Source of the DNA: Rutpela maculata
Lineage: Eukaryota > Arthropoda > Insecta > Coleoptera > Cerambycidae
Length of the DNA stretch: 64,000 nucleotides
Reading direction: 5' to 3'
Assembly (NCBI GenBank): GCA_936432065.2
Contig: OW386292.2
Location: 135,113,460 to 135,177,459, forward strand
Shown in pieces: positions 22,109 through 34,600 of the stretch (positions are counted from its first letter, which is position 1; each line of letters begins with the position of its first letter). The notes beneath the pieces are model-generated. The model had not been told where the DNA came from and made no database searches. It saw only the letters and a program-made list of their open reading frames with translations. The position numbers and the translations under genes were made by a program.

Positions 22109-22445
22109 TTCGCAAAAGCTTGTGATCTAGGTTTCCTTGAATTACAACTTCTTACGCTGGATTCAGTTGAACTTAATAATGTGGGAGCAGCACCAACATA
22201 CAGCTTTTGTGTAACAAAATCCATGTAATGATATAATTGTCTGTCGAGAATAACGATTGCCCATGAAATAATTCTAACCTATAAAAAGATTACGTTTCAT
22301 TTAAATAAATATCTTTATAAAAATGGTACAACACAAACTTACTTTTGGGTCATTCACTGGAAAATGGTGCTGCACCTTCAATATAGGTATGTACACCAAA
22401 TTCGCAAACAAGAGGGCATGTTTATGTTTGCACCTAACCTCTACA
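22109..22445 (-). CDS. Two possible exons inside the 4.0 kb element
   Basis: An open segment at 22445-22343 ends at a GTAAGT donor in phase 0 (..HHFPVNDPK). A second at 22278-22109 follows a TTTTTATAG acceptor in phase 0 (VRIISWAIVILDRQLYHYMD..) and ends at another GTAAGT donor. The matching phases and two strong donors suggest real splicing. I do not recognise the protein. It could be part of the element's own gene or captured host sequence. No start codon or further exons could be placed. Confidence 0.35.
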
Positions 22446-22836
22446 CTAACAAAACGTCCAAACAAAATAATATTTAAAGTCACAACGCTTTATGATTCAC
22501 ACTTCTGCATCAAAGTTATTAAAAGACATCATCCACAATTTTTCACAAAAATGATCAAAAAAACACAAACGTTAGATTTTACATCATTTTACACTGGCGT
22601 GCGACACTGACGCGTTCCATGAGTTCGATGTCGTAAAATGAAGTAGGTAAACATTTTTAAGTAAAATTATGTAGCAAATATGTAAACTTGTGTATAAGTA
22701 ATTAAGTTAATATGTTGACTTAAATATGATATTATTTTACGTATATGCTATGTAAAATTATGTAAAATATTTTATATAAAAATGTTCCATTAATCTTACC
22801 TCTCAGAGAGGTAAAGTTACATTAATGTTTACTGGG

Positions 22837-22918
22837 AATAATAATAATAATAAAGCATTTATTATATACCCAAATTCACAAAATTAACAAAAATAAATTA
22901 TTACATTTACACTAGAGG
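22837..22918 (-). repeat. 3' end of a non-LTR retrotransposon with TTA tail
   Basis: On the minus strand a short AT-rich segment runs into ATAATAAATGCTTTATTATT and a TTATTA microsatellite. It sits exactly at a break in the finger array, as expected of a heavily 5'-truncated LINE. The 4.0 kb element later inserted in its tail. Confidence 0.45.
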
Positions 22919-23606
22919 TAAATATACCAGGAAATGTCTTTTAAGCTCACTTTTTCGTTTTGACTGACATAACAAGAGTTGCATTTATTCATTCCAACTT
23001 CTGAGACTCTTATGTACCAGAAAATATCTTTTAAGGTGAGATCTTCGTTTTGTTTGATATAAAGAAGAGTCAATTTATACATTGCTACTTCTGAAGGACT
23101 CTTATGTACCAGCAAATGTGTTTTAAGGTTGCCTTTCAATTTTGTCTGAAATGAACAAGAGTCACATTTATACATTGTTACTTCTGAAGGATCGTTATGC
23201 AACAGCAAATGTGTCTTGAGGCAACCACCAAATTTTGCCTGAAGAGAACAAGATTTACAACTGTAGTCTTTCTGGACTCGTATGTACCAGCAAACGTCTG
23301 TTAAGGCGATATTTCGGTATACACTGAAATGAACAGGCATTGCACTTACACATTGTTATGTCTGAAAGACTTATGTGTTTTAAGGTTACCTTTCTGTCTT
23401 GCCTGATGTGAACAAGTCACATTTATACATTATTATTTCTGAAGGACTCTTATGTACTAGATGATTTTTAAGGACACCTTTCTGTTTTGACTGATATGAA
23501 CAAGAGTCGCATTTGTACATTGCTACTTCTGAAGGACTCTTATGTACTAGGAGATGGTTTAAGGCTACCTTTCGGTTTTGTCTGATACGAACAAGAGTCG
23601 CATTTG
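22919..23606 (-). pseudogene. Decayed C2H2 fingers, middle part of the old gene 2 array
   Basis: About seven degraded modules read on the minus strand. One pair (KFGGCLKTHLLLHNDPSEVT then MYKCDSCSFQTKLKGNLKTH) closely matches modules 14-15 of gene 1, which aligns the two arrays. Frame breaks occur at nearly every linker. Read after the 769-bp insertion is removed, it continues directly from the gene 2 exon 4 stop region. Confidence 0.85.
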
Positions 23607-23608
23607 TA

Positions 23609-24377
23609 GAGTGTGAAATTACTTAGAGAAGATAACATACTAAAACTACTAAGTTTACTATTTTCATTTATAAATAATATTGGACAGTCGCAATTAAAAT
23701 AAATTTCATTTCATCCGTTTTATTCATAGAAACGGTTGAATAAATAAATAAATAAATAATAATAAATTCTTTATTAACCATTATCTGATACATATACATG
23801 TATATATGGTAAGTCAAAACTAAAAGTAGTAAAGTATAACAAATAATAAACATAACATATTATAAATATAAAATATAGGTCATATAAATTGTAAATAAAA
23901 AGGTACAACACGAACAATTACAATGTAAGTATAGGGTACAAAACATGTAAAAACGCAATATTATTAAGTCAAATACTCTAATACGCTATAAAAGGCCATT
24001 TCTGTTAAGTATTTCTTTGTGGCTATTTTAAATTTATTGTAGCTTATTATGCTTTTTAGGTTTTCAGGGAGTTTATTAAATAGATTGACGGCATTGTAAT
24101 TAGGTGAATGTTTATAAAGAGTGGTAGAATGAATCAGTATTTTCAATCTATTATTATTCCGGGTATTATATAAGTGTGTATCCCCCAGTTTACCAAAATT
24201 TTCAAAATGAAAATACATGCTACAGTTAATATTTTATTTTTCTTAAATATACTCCTGCAGCTATGCATTGGAATATTCACTATAAATTATAATAAATACG
24301 GAACACGACCTAGAAAATCGGCACTCGCTAGCGATATCAGTTTGTGCGGATGTTATCTTCTCTAAGTAATTTCACTC
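23609..24377. mobile_element. 769-bp TIR element at a TA site, carrying a LINE 3' end
   Basis: The left end GAGTGTGAAATTACTTAGAG pairs with the right end over 27-29 bp, with a 2-nt indel. TA flanks both sides (23607-23608, 24378-24379). Removing it restores the finger sequence CGCATTTGTACATTGTTACT exactly. Most of its interior is the 3' part of a LINE on the minus strand, so a TIR element took up, or was hit by, a retrotransposon. Confidence 0.85.
23735..24230 (-). pseudogene. Non-LTR retrotransposon C-terminal fragment
   Basis: The frame 24218-23964 encodes the tail seen after the RT domain in Jockey/CR1-type elements: LYNTRNNNRLKI, then NYNAVNLFNKLPENLKS, then a final KKYLTEMAFYSVLEYL. It is followed by a 3' UTR and an AAATAAAT-type simple tail near 23740. 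The RT core is absent. It resembles the C-terminus of the element at 32008-33360 (YNTRQGDKLLIP.., FNSLPQALRDLP..). Confidence 0.75.
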
Positions 24378-24384
24378 TACATTG

Positions 24385-25621
24385 TTACTTCTGAAGGGCT
24401 CTGTGTACTAGTAGATGTTTTTTAAGGTGAGCTTTCTGTCTTGTCTGATACGAACAAGAGTCGCATTTGTACATAGTTACTTCTGAAGGACTCTTATGTA
24501 CCAGCAAATGTACTTTAAGGACACTTTTATATTTTGTCTGAAATGAACAAGAGTAACATTTGTACATTCTTACTTCTGAAGGGCTCTTATGTACTAGAAG
24601 ATGTTCTTTAAGGTAAGCTTTCTGTTGTGTCTGATACGAACAAGAGTCGCATTTGTACATTGTTACTTCTGAAGGACTCTTGTGTAACAGTAGATGTCTT
24701 TTAAGGCTACCTTTCAGTTTTGTCTGAAATGGACAAGAGTCACATTTGTACATTATTACTTCTGAAGGAGCTTTATGTACCAGGAGATGTTTTTTAAGGT
24801 CACCTTTCAGTCTTGTGTGATACGAACAAGAGTCGCATTTGTGCACTGTTACTTCTGAAGGACTCTTATGTACTAGGAGATGTTTTCTAAGGACACCTTT
24901 CTGTTTTGATTGATACGAACAAGAGTCGCATTTGTACATTGTTACTTCTGAAGGGCTCTTGTGTACTAGTACATGTTCTTTAAGGTAAGTTTTATGCCTT
25001 GTCTGATACGAACAAGAGTCGCATTTGTACATTGTTATGTCTGAAGGACTCTTATGTACCAGCAAATGTTTTTTAAGATATTTTATTTGTCTTGTTTGGT
25101 ATGAACAAGAGTCACATTTGATCATTGTTACTTCTGAAGGACTCTTATGTACCAGCAAATGTATTTTAAGGCTATTTTTCTGTTTTGCCTGAAATGAACA
25201 AGAGTCGCATTTGTACATTATTACTTCTGAAGGAGCTTTATGTACCAGGAGATGCATTTTAAGGCTCCATTTTAGATTTGTCTGATATGAACAAGAGTCG
25301 CATTTGTACACTGTTACTTCTGAAGGACTCTTGTGTAATAGTAGATGTCTGTTAAGGCTACCTTTCAGTTTTGTCTGAAATGAACAAGAGTCACATTTGT
25401 ACATTATTACTTCTGAAGGAGTCTTATGGACCAGGAGATGTATTTTAAGGCTCCATTTTCGATTTGTCTGATATGAACAAGAGTCGCATCTATACATTCT
25501 GGATGAGTGTTTAATGTGTGTTTTAGATAGATTCTCCATGAAGTTTGGGATTAAAAATTTCTGTGCTCTATGTAATCCAGTGGTAACTTCTGGTTGAGGC
25601 AAAATAACACCCTCTTCAAAC
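24385..25621 (-). CDS. Gene 2 exon 4: 12-module C2H2 finger array
   Basis: This 1,237-bp exon opens FEEGVILPQPEV and encodes 12 modules of 31 residues, C-x2-C-x12-H-x3-H, with KSPSEVTM-type linkers. All zinc ligands are present. After module 12 one T is missing near 24401 relative to sibling repeats (GGGCTCTGTG where others have GGGCTCTTGTG). The linker therefore shifts to HRALQK and stops at 24385, a few bases before the 769-bp insertion. Finger-like DNA continues for at least 1.2 kb as pseudogene. Confidence 0.9.
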
Positions 25622-28600
25622 CTGAAAGTTATAAAAATGGTTATTACAATAATGTGAAAGGGGGTGAATGTAAAAACATTTGATAATTTCAGTATTTCAC
25701 TGTCAAACTTGAATATCAGTTTAGAAGTGCTCTATCAGGAGGCGATTAACTCAAGCTCAATTTAAATTTAAAAATATTGTATACCTAGATATAACTATAT
25801 AAATTACAAGCTCACAATCTAAAATTTAACCCTTTTTGATTTTCTACTATACTTTATTATTCGGAGGCAATATGCCCTGTAACGGTCATTTTTATTCATA
25901 GGCATAAAAGCCCTTAAATTACATTATTTCGTATTTTCCGTACATAAACTACCTATTTTGTTACCTCTTAAAAAATAAATTATCGCCGCTACTGTAAGGT
26001 TCTAGAAGGTAACGTAACCGTCGCCTAGTTCTCGGCTTTACTGGTAAACATTTGAAAATAATGCCTTTCCTCCAATGAGAAACCATAGTTTAAATTCGCG
26101 GGTTTAAGGACTAGAGGTATTTCGACTACTAGTGGGGGAAGAGATAAATATCGAACCAAGCGGCAGACATGACAGAGAAGGACTTCTACGGCCGCCTTGA
26201 GCGAGACACAGTCAATCTTTTAACCAAATTTGAGTGAAGATATTAAAAGTTCCAGAATTTAAATGGTTTAGTTAAACCATAAAAATTATAAATTAATTAT
26301 TTATTTAGTCTCTTTCCTTCGTTTAAGCTGGTTAAGGAATTTGACAGCCAGATTATGTGTGCTTTTGCGAGCTGTACATTCGAAATAAGTATTGTTATGT
26401 GTAATATCTACCTAAAAGTGGCTAAATAATAGTGCGTTCAATCTATGTTTTCAACTTTAAATAGGATTGCAGTTTTATGGGTAATGTCCAAAGTGAACTT
26501 ATGTAAGTACCGATCTGAACTTTATATTTTCCTGTTTATGCACGAGTCATCAATTTGGGAAGATTTGAGCCAGTAGTTTATCAAGTTGGTCACAGTGTAG
26601 TGCGTGTTCGTTACCTTTACGTTTTCATGAACACTGCAAGCAAGCTTAATTTGTACTTGCTAATTTTTTATCTCGACTAAACACTCAAATTTACTTTTGG
26701 AGTGCTATATGTTTAATATTAAAATTTATCTTTACGTATTTCGTTCGAGGAATTATGTAAATTTTTGTGGGTGTATAAATACTCCCATTTGTACCTTTTA
26801 GTTAAGTCTTCTAGCTTGTTTTTGCATTTAAACTTAAATAAATATTTAATTGCTCATTCTTGGATAATTTGCTCGGAAAATAATTCTGATAAGTGAATGA
26901 ACAATCATTTATTTATTATTAATAGTTTTTTTCTTGCGGAATTGGCCAATCTCCCTTTATTACGCTTTATCTATTTATCTTTTGTATTTTATACCGTTAT
27001 GTCTGTCTCTCTGTATATCTGTGAATTTGTTTGATTATTTGTTTGTACTTCTTTATTCGTTAGCACAAATTTATTCGCCCATACCCTGTAGTGTTATTCT
27101 CATTTGCTCTACCACTTTGTTAATAAATTAGTTTATTGTTAATTTCGTATTTTTATTTATTTAGAATTCATTTTAAATAACCCCAAGAGAGACAGGGAGT
27201 TATAGCCCAGACTCCATTTGCCCTCACAAGGAGCAATTTTTGATTTCTTAAATATCTATAAGGATGCTATAAAACTATTTATAAAATCCTGGAGGGGGCT
27301 GGAAACATCGGTGTTAAGCTGTCTCCTCTTAAGTAGTTTCCACAAACACACAAACACTAAAACATTTGAATACTATAGTAATAGCATTTTGGTGTTTGTG
27401 GAAACTACTTCAGAATTATTTTTAAAATGTCTTTAAAAATTTTCATTGCTGTAACATCCTTAACACCATCATAAAGTAGCTTCTAGACTAAAAAAGCCCA
27501 TCATTATGAAGGATATTAAGACTGTTGTTTAAAAATTAATTTATAAAACTCCTTAGAGCAGCAAATATATATTAAAGCCAGATGGGCTGTTTTAAGGCTA
27601 AGGCTAAGATCTTTATAAGTCCATATTAGGAGAGCCAAGCTATAAAAATGTGTACAAAGGAATTCAAGTAATTTAATTTTTGCATTTATTTCTTCAAACT
27701 GATTTAAGAAAACATCAGAGCGGTACGAACATTAAGACTAGTGATATAAGAAAACAAACAAGACATCTGTTGTGACAAGTAAATTGAAACCAACGTCGAC
27801 TTATTGTCAAAACTACAAAATATAGGCTCAAAAACCAAATACATCTCAGAAATAATGATTATTGAATATTCACATGCAAAATTAAACAGAATTTGCATAT
27901 ACGTGATAATGAGCAAATAAAATATATCCATATTAGGAGAGAGATGCTATGAGAATGTCCACAAAGGAATTCAAGTAATTTTATTACTGCATTTATATCT
28001 TCAAACTGATTTAAGAAAACATCAGACCAATATGAAGATTCTAGAGGTGGGTAGTAACTCGTCGAATCGCCCATCTTTAGAAGATTCAGACTAGTGATAT
28101 GAGAAACCGAACAAGACATCTGTTACGACAAATAAATTGAAACTAACCTCAGTTTATTGTCAAAACTACAAAATATAGGCTCAAAAAACAAACACACCTC
28201 AGAAATAATAATGATTACTGAATATTCATACAAAATTAAACAAAATTTGAATATACGTGACAATCAGCAAATAAAAAAAAAAATAGGCTGCTCATCTGAT
28301 TCCAGGACCATTTTCAGTCATTTATTGTGATTGTATCAATTATAGATATTTACAATTGTAAAATTTGTTTTTGAATATTTTTATAACAAAAAAATATGGC
28401 CGACCAATTAAAAGAAAAAGAAACATAATCGTCATTTGCAGTTTGCAGTTCTCTCAGTAAATTATATATTCTAATACCGGTAATAGTCTAGAACATTTTC
28501 CTCTAGATGATGACCATTTAGTCTTTTTGTAGATTATCACGAATATTTTCTTCCTTCCATAAGTGCAAACGCACATAACTAAGATCATATGGGCTTAAAA

Positions 28601-31600
28601 GGCTATAATAAAACCGTAATAAAACCCTCCAGATTTAAATGAGCTGCCACCAAGAATCCACTTGAGAATTTTAAACCTGGCCTATAAATTTTCATGCCAC
28701 TGTGATGTATTAACTTTTAGCTAAAGTTTGTATCCAAAACAAGGTTTCTGCAGCCTAAACACTTTAAAAACCTCGTACCCAAAAGGAATTTAAAACTAAA
28801 TTGAGCAAGATTTATGGCAGGTAATTTGAACTTCTGAAAAATTATACGTCAAGAGAAATGAAACATTGAAATAAAATAGGTGCTTTATTAATACTTTCAC
28901 TGCTTATAACGCGGATCCGCGTTTTTGTTATGTCTCAACGAGTGCGCACGCCGCGGATCCGCGTTTTGAGTATGTTTGTTTTTACTATTGTTTTTTTTTT
29001 TAATAAAAGCCAGTCATTAAACAGTCATTTAAACTCTGTGGCACCGAGGCACCGACACTCAGAGAGTTGAGCTGGTAGTATATATACATATATATGTAAA
29101 CACCTAAAAACACAATAATTCCTCAAATATATAAAGCTATATTTTGAAAAAATATATACAAGTGTACAAGTACAAGTGAGCAGTGAAAGTGTTAAAATAA
29201 CATTAACATTTTGTTAAATAATAGCAAGACTATATAACAATAAAACTAAAACATTTTTATTATCATTATCGTATTTTTATTATTATCTTTTTCAGATCTA
29301 ATTATTTGCTTTAAGAACGTAGAAGTATTTAACTGTAAAGTTATACTAACGAAGATAAACTTTCAATCTATACATATACTAACCACAGATACCATTTACA
29401 AAAGATCAATTGAAATATTTTCCATTTCGTGTTCTTCATCTAGATGCAAATATTCTTTATTTTCTTTCTATTTCTCTATTTCACTCTCACCACAGAGAGT
29501 TATAGGTTCTTCAAATAAACAAATGTATCAAAACGGAAGCATCGCACAGCTCTGCTTTTGCAGAAAAGACATTATTACATGTCGTGAAATGCTTCTAACA
29601 CATTTGTTATACTGAATCAAATTTTTAGAAAGTGTTTAATGAACTTCAGGGTAGAGCTGAGCAAAGTACTCATTTAAACTACTTCAAGTATCAAGTACCA
29701 AATATTTAGTTGGGGACTTGTTGCATCAAGTATCAATTACTTTTCAAAAAGCAGAATACTTCAAGTATCGAGTACTTCGAGGTAGTACTTGCAATTTTGG
29801 GTGTAAATACTACTTATACTACTTCAATTAGTACATTTAAATACTTCAAGTATTTTCTTGTTGTATCAAGTATCAAGTACTGTTTAAAAGTAAAACACTT
29901 ACAAATACATTTAACTACTTCAAGTACTTTAATTTTTTTATTTTTATCTAAACAAATCTTTATATGTAAATATTTCTGTACATTGACATATTTTTTTATA
30001 TTTAGGGTATTTAAATAATGATGAGTTTTTTTAATTCATTTTATTTATTTACTAAATGTGAAAATTCTGCTCCTAAAAAACAAAACATTCCATTTCATTA
30101 CTGCATTCTAAAATGACTAAAAGTAAAAATTTTTAAATAATTTTTCAGATTTGACAAAATTTCTTGAATATTATACTTTAGGAGATAGCTCGATATATGG
30201 GGCCTGGGATATAACATGTTGGCATTGCCGTTATGTGTTAGCAAATATTTTTCTGAGTATTTTATCTTATGTGAGTTAGACCTTTCGCCCTGCCCATTTT
30301 GGCGCCAGCTGCCCCAGAAAATATTCAATGGGCCTTTCCCATGTTTTATTTTTTATTGAATATTTGAAAAGTTCTCTTTAAAAAAACTCAACCGTATTTT
30401 TTCTTTTTTACGAAATTTGCTTCTTTTCTACAGAAAAAATTATTATGTTATATGAATTTAAAATTGGCGGCAATATTTCTGCACTGATAACGAAATGGGG
30501 GGGGATGACCAATCAGTATACTCTAGCACTCTTGGTAGAGGCTACATATGAGCAGATTGTACGTATAAGTGTTTGTCTCTTTCTATCTTTACCGAATTGA
30601 CAGTCATGTCATCAAGCTTTGTTAGTTCTAGTCTAGTGACGTGTGAAACTACAGAAACTTTTCTTTGATGTATTTACTATCAAGTTGCAAAAAATGAATG
30701 AAATCTAAATCATATGACATTATTCCAAAGTTAAAACCTCTAGTTACTGTACTAATATATAATAATACATTTATAGTTACAGGTATTTCATACCTGCTGA
30801 ATTTATAAAACTAAATAGGTATGTACAAAAACTGAATAAAAACGTTAAAATATGATTCATTTCACTTTTGTAGTATACAAATTACAGTTAATAGGTTTAA
30901 GTGTTTTATTTTCTTTTACATTTATTGAATAATTTTTAAAATCATTATTAAATCTAAAGATTTATCAGTAACAGTTATTTTATTTAAGTAAACAGGAATT
31001 GTCATTCACCATTTCACTGTCAATAATAGGGAGATTATCACTTGCTGCCTTCTCAAAATCTGTCTCCATTTTTTTTATGTCTACACAGTACACACACACA
31101 CACACACACACTTTTAAATAATTAAGAAACACAGTTATAAAGTCAAAATACTAAATCTGTGTGATCACAACGTGAATCGTAAATAAGAGAACATAACCTA
31201 TCTATTTATTTTATTTCCATCATTGTTGCCAAGTGTCACTTATTTATTGGGAACCAACATGTCGAAAGTGTTTCTTCTGTTAATTCTTATCATTTTTATT
31301 ATAGGAAGTGGTATTATTCAATGGAAATTCATTATTTTCAAAAGCGGAGATAAAAAGTAGACATTCTTTAGTGAAATAATTAAAGCATTTCCTCTAACGT
31401 TAAACATTCATATCCATTAGGCAACATGGAAATAGTCTCATCGGCAGGTTTCCAGACAAGATGTAAAAGTCAGAAACATCAAGAGGTTCGGTTAATTTTC
31501 GTATACGGCATCTGCATCATAACCTTAAATTTTCAGTTTTTCAAGTTTATTCTCATTTTAAATGTTTGTATACGCATTTTTAGCTTGAAGCCGTACTGGC

Positions 31601-34600
31601 TCCAAGCAAATATTTAAAAATTCACGTAAATAATTTTTCAATATTATTGATTAATAAAAATAGACTGCTAATTACAGGTTAGACTTCCAACCTACAAAAA
31701 GAGTCCTATTTTATTAGGACAAGGTATTTAGAACTTCATAAACATTACACTGAACTAGACTTTAGTTGAAAATACGGGAACCAAGCGGAAATTTTAATAA
31801 TAGCTGGGTAATACTCTTAAATCTTAAGAAACACATATTTTTGAGGTTAGCTGTGACGTCACATGCAAATGCCCTATGAATCCAGAAATTGTTTAATTTT
31901 GATTGGAGTTCCCCCCATGACGTAATTTGAGCTCATTTGTTCGAAATATGGAGTGAATTAGACAATATTTTTATTTTTAAAATATCTATTTAAAATTAAA
32001 ATATTATATTCTTTGACTTGTCAAAGGCATTTGACACAGTAAATAACGACATGCTCTCTATTAAGCTATCACGCATTGGTATAAGGGGAAATTTATTGAA
32101 ATGGATAAGTGCTTATATGTTGGGACGAACACTGGTTGTAAAATGTAATAATAGCGAGTTAGAAACTTATGATGTAAATTTGGGAGTTCCGCAAGGCTCG
32201 ATACTGGGGCCACTGTTATTCATGATATATATAAATGACCTGCCAGCTCATATAAGAGATGGCTTCACTACAATGTATGCAGATGATACAACAATAACTG
32301 TATCTGCTATGTCGCCTGATGAGCTTCAATGCAAAATAGACTCTGTCATCAATGATATGAAGGTATGGTGTGACCGTAATAAACTCATGTTAAATGACAC
32401 CAAGACCGTGTTCATAAACTTTAATATAAGAAGATCCATATCCTTAGAAAATCGTCTGCTCTCTGATACCACTAAATTTTTAGGAACCCATATTGACAAT
32501 AGGTTGACTTGGGAGTATCAAGTTGACCATGTTTGTAAGTTACTAAATAAATCCTATTATGCACTGCTACAAATGAAGGATGCTCTCAACGAATCTGGGC
32601 TACTAAATATATACTATGCAATGGCCTTCTCGCATATATCTTTTAATATAATGACATGGGGTAAATATTATAAAAGAGTTTTTATTATTCAAAAACGAAT
32701 ACTACGTTTAATGTTCAATATGAATTATAGAGAGAGCTGTCGAGATATTTTCATTGACAAAGGAATTCTCACCACACCCTGCACTTATATACACAAGTTG
32801 TTAAAAGCAATCCTTTAATATTCACTTGTTTAAATGAGAGACATATATATAATACAAGGCAAGGTGACAAATTGTTAATTCCCGCTCATAGGACAACGAC
32901 TTTTAAAGATTCTCCTGAATATAACTGTATCATATTATTTAATAGCTTACCACAAGCTTTACGGGACCTCCCCCTAAGCAAATTTAAAATTAAAGTTAGA
33001 GAAATTTTACTGAAAAATGGTTTCTACTCAGTAAAGGAGTTCCTAGACAAATATAATTAACAACAGTCTGTAAACTTTAACCTACACTGCACCATGTCTA
33101 CATTTTTTTTATTTTGTTATTTTACTTATCTATTTATTACCCATGTGTGTATGTATATATGTGTATATATATATTTATATGTGTATATATGTGTGTCTTA
33201 TGTAATTATATATTATTTTAATAATATGTTTTTTATACACCATTATATTTGAAAATGTTAAATTTCATATGTATGTATCCTGATGTATCCTGACCTGCCA
33301 AATGTACACTAACCTGTATCTTATATTGGTAAATAAATATCTATCTATCTATCTATCTATACGATATGACGTGTACAGCAGATATTCATGAATAAAATAA
33401 AATTTGGTAATATATATATTCGAAGAAGTTTTTTAAAATAACATTTAAATAAAATACATGTTATTATTATTTGATTGATAAAATTGTTATTATGTTTTTG
33501 TTTTTTCTTCTTTTTCCTTAGTTACTTGAGCTTGAGGTGTGACTTATATTTAGCCAGCAAGTGAACTGATCGCCACACTACTCCCCCGCTAAGAAAAAGA
33601 TCAGTCAGCCATTCAATTCGTCAATAGCAAAACGAACTTTCTTAATCAACGGTGGAGTGACATCGCATTTGTCAGATAATAAATACGCTGGTTTAATCCT
33701 GTCAATATTTACCGTGACGGCTTTAGGTCCTTTAACAAAAGTAACCAACTTATCTGTACGGGACAACACTTTAAAAGGTCCATCATACAGTGGAGTAAAA
33801 AATTTTTTAAAACGTTCTTTCCGAACGAAAACAAAACTACAATTCGAGATGTCTGGACTGACAAATGATTTGTAATTAACGTGGTGAATGGGCGGAATGA
33901 ACGTTAAATTATTAAAAGAAGTACGTAATTTAGTAATAAAATAAGGAATATCCAGACAAGTATATGATTTAATAAAAAATTCACCAGGTATTCGTAAAGT
34001 TTGACCAAAAACGAGTTCTGGGGAGGAACATTGCAAATCGTCTTTAGGAATGGTCCTGAGAGCTAATAGTATGATAGGAAGTTCATCTACCCAATGTGGT
34101 GTAGAAGTCTTAGCTCTCAGAGCAGTTTTAAGAGATTTATTAAACCTTTCAATCATTCCGTTCGAGGAAGGATGATATGGTGTCGTACGAATTCTATGAA
34201 ATCCCAGACATTTTGAAAATTCTTTGAACAGTTTTGATTCAAATTGAACACCTTGGTCGGTTGTCACTGTGACAGGGACACCAAATCGACAAACATAATT
34301 CTGAAATAACATACGCGCTACAGTTTCTGCAGTAATATCCTGAAGTGGATAAGCTTCGGGCCATCTAGTAAAACGCTCGATCACAGTAAGAATATAAGAA
34401 CAACCTTTAGACGGAGGTAATGGTCCTATTAAATCTATATGTATGTGGTCGAATCATCCTTTAGGTATATCGAAGTTAGCAATCGGGCTCCTCGCATGTC
34501 TTGTCACTTTATTAGTTTGACAGCTAATACAAGTTTTTGCCCAGAGATTACAATTTGAAGTCATTTTAGGCCAAAAATAATTTTTAGAAACTAATGTTCT

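Larger units (their letters stand above)
18827..22836. mobile_element. 4.0 kb DNA element with CCCAGCAAACAT ends
   Basis: The ends are CCCAGCAAACATAAAT and the reverse complement of CCCAGTAAACATTAAT. TAGCATATACGTAAA recurs inside each end in inverted orientation. It sits inside an AAT microsatellite, so its target duplication cannot be read. Its cargo includes two nested foldbacks (19093-19317, 19675-20367) and two possible exons on the minus strand near the right end. The superfamily is unknown. Confidence 0.65.

Noticed and set aside
26934..27131. Hydrophobic 65-codon frame resembling a membrane peptide
   Set aside because: It lies within the probable solo LTR and its composition follows from the T-rich sequence.
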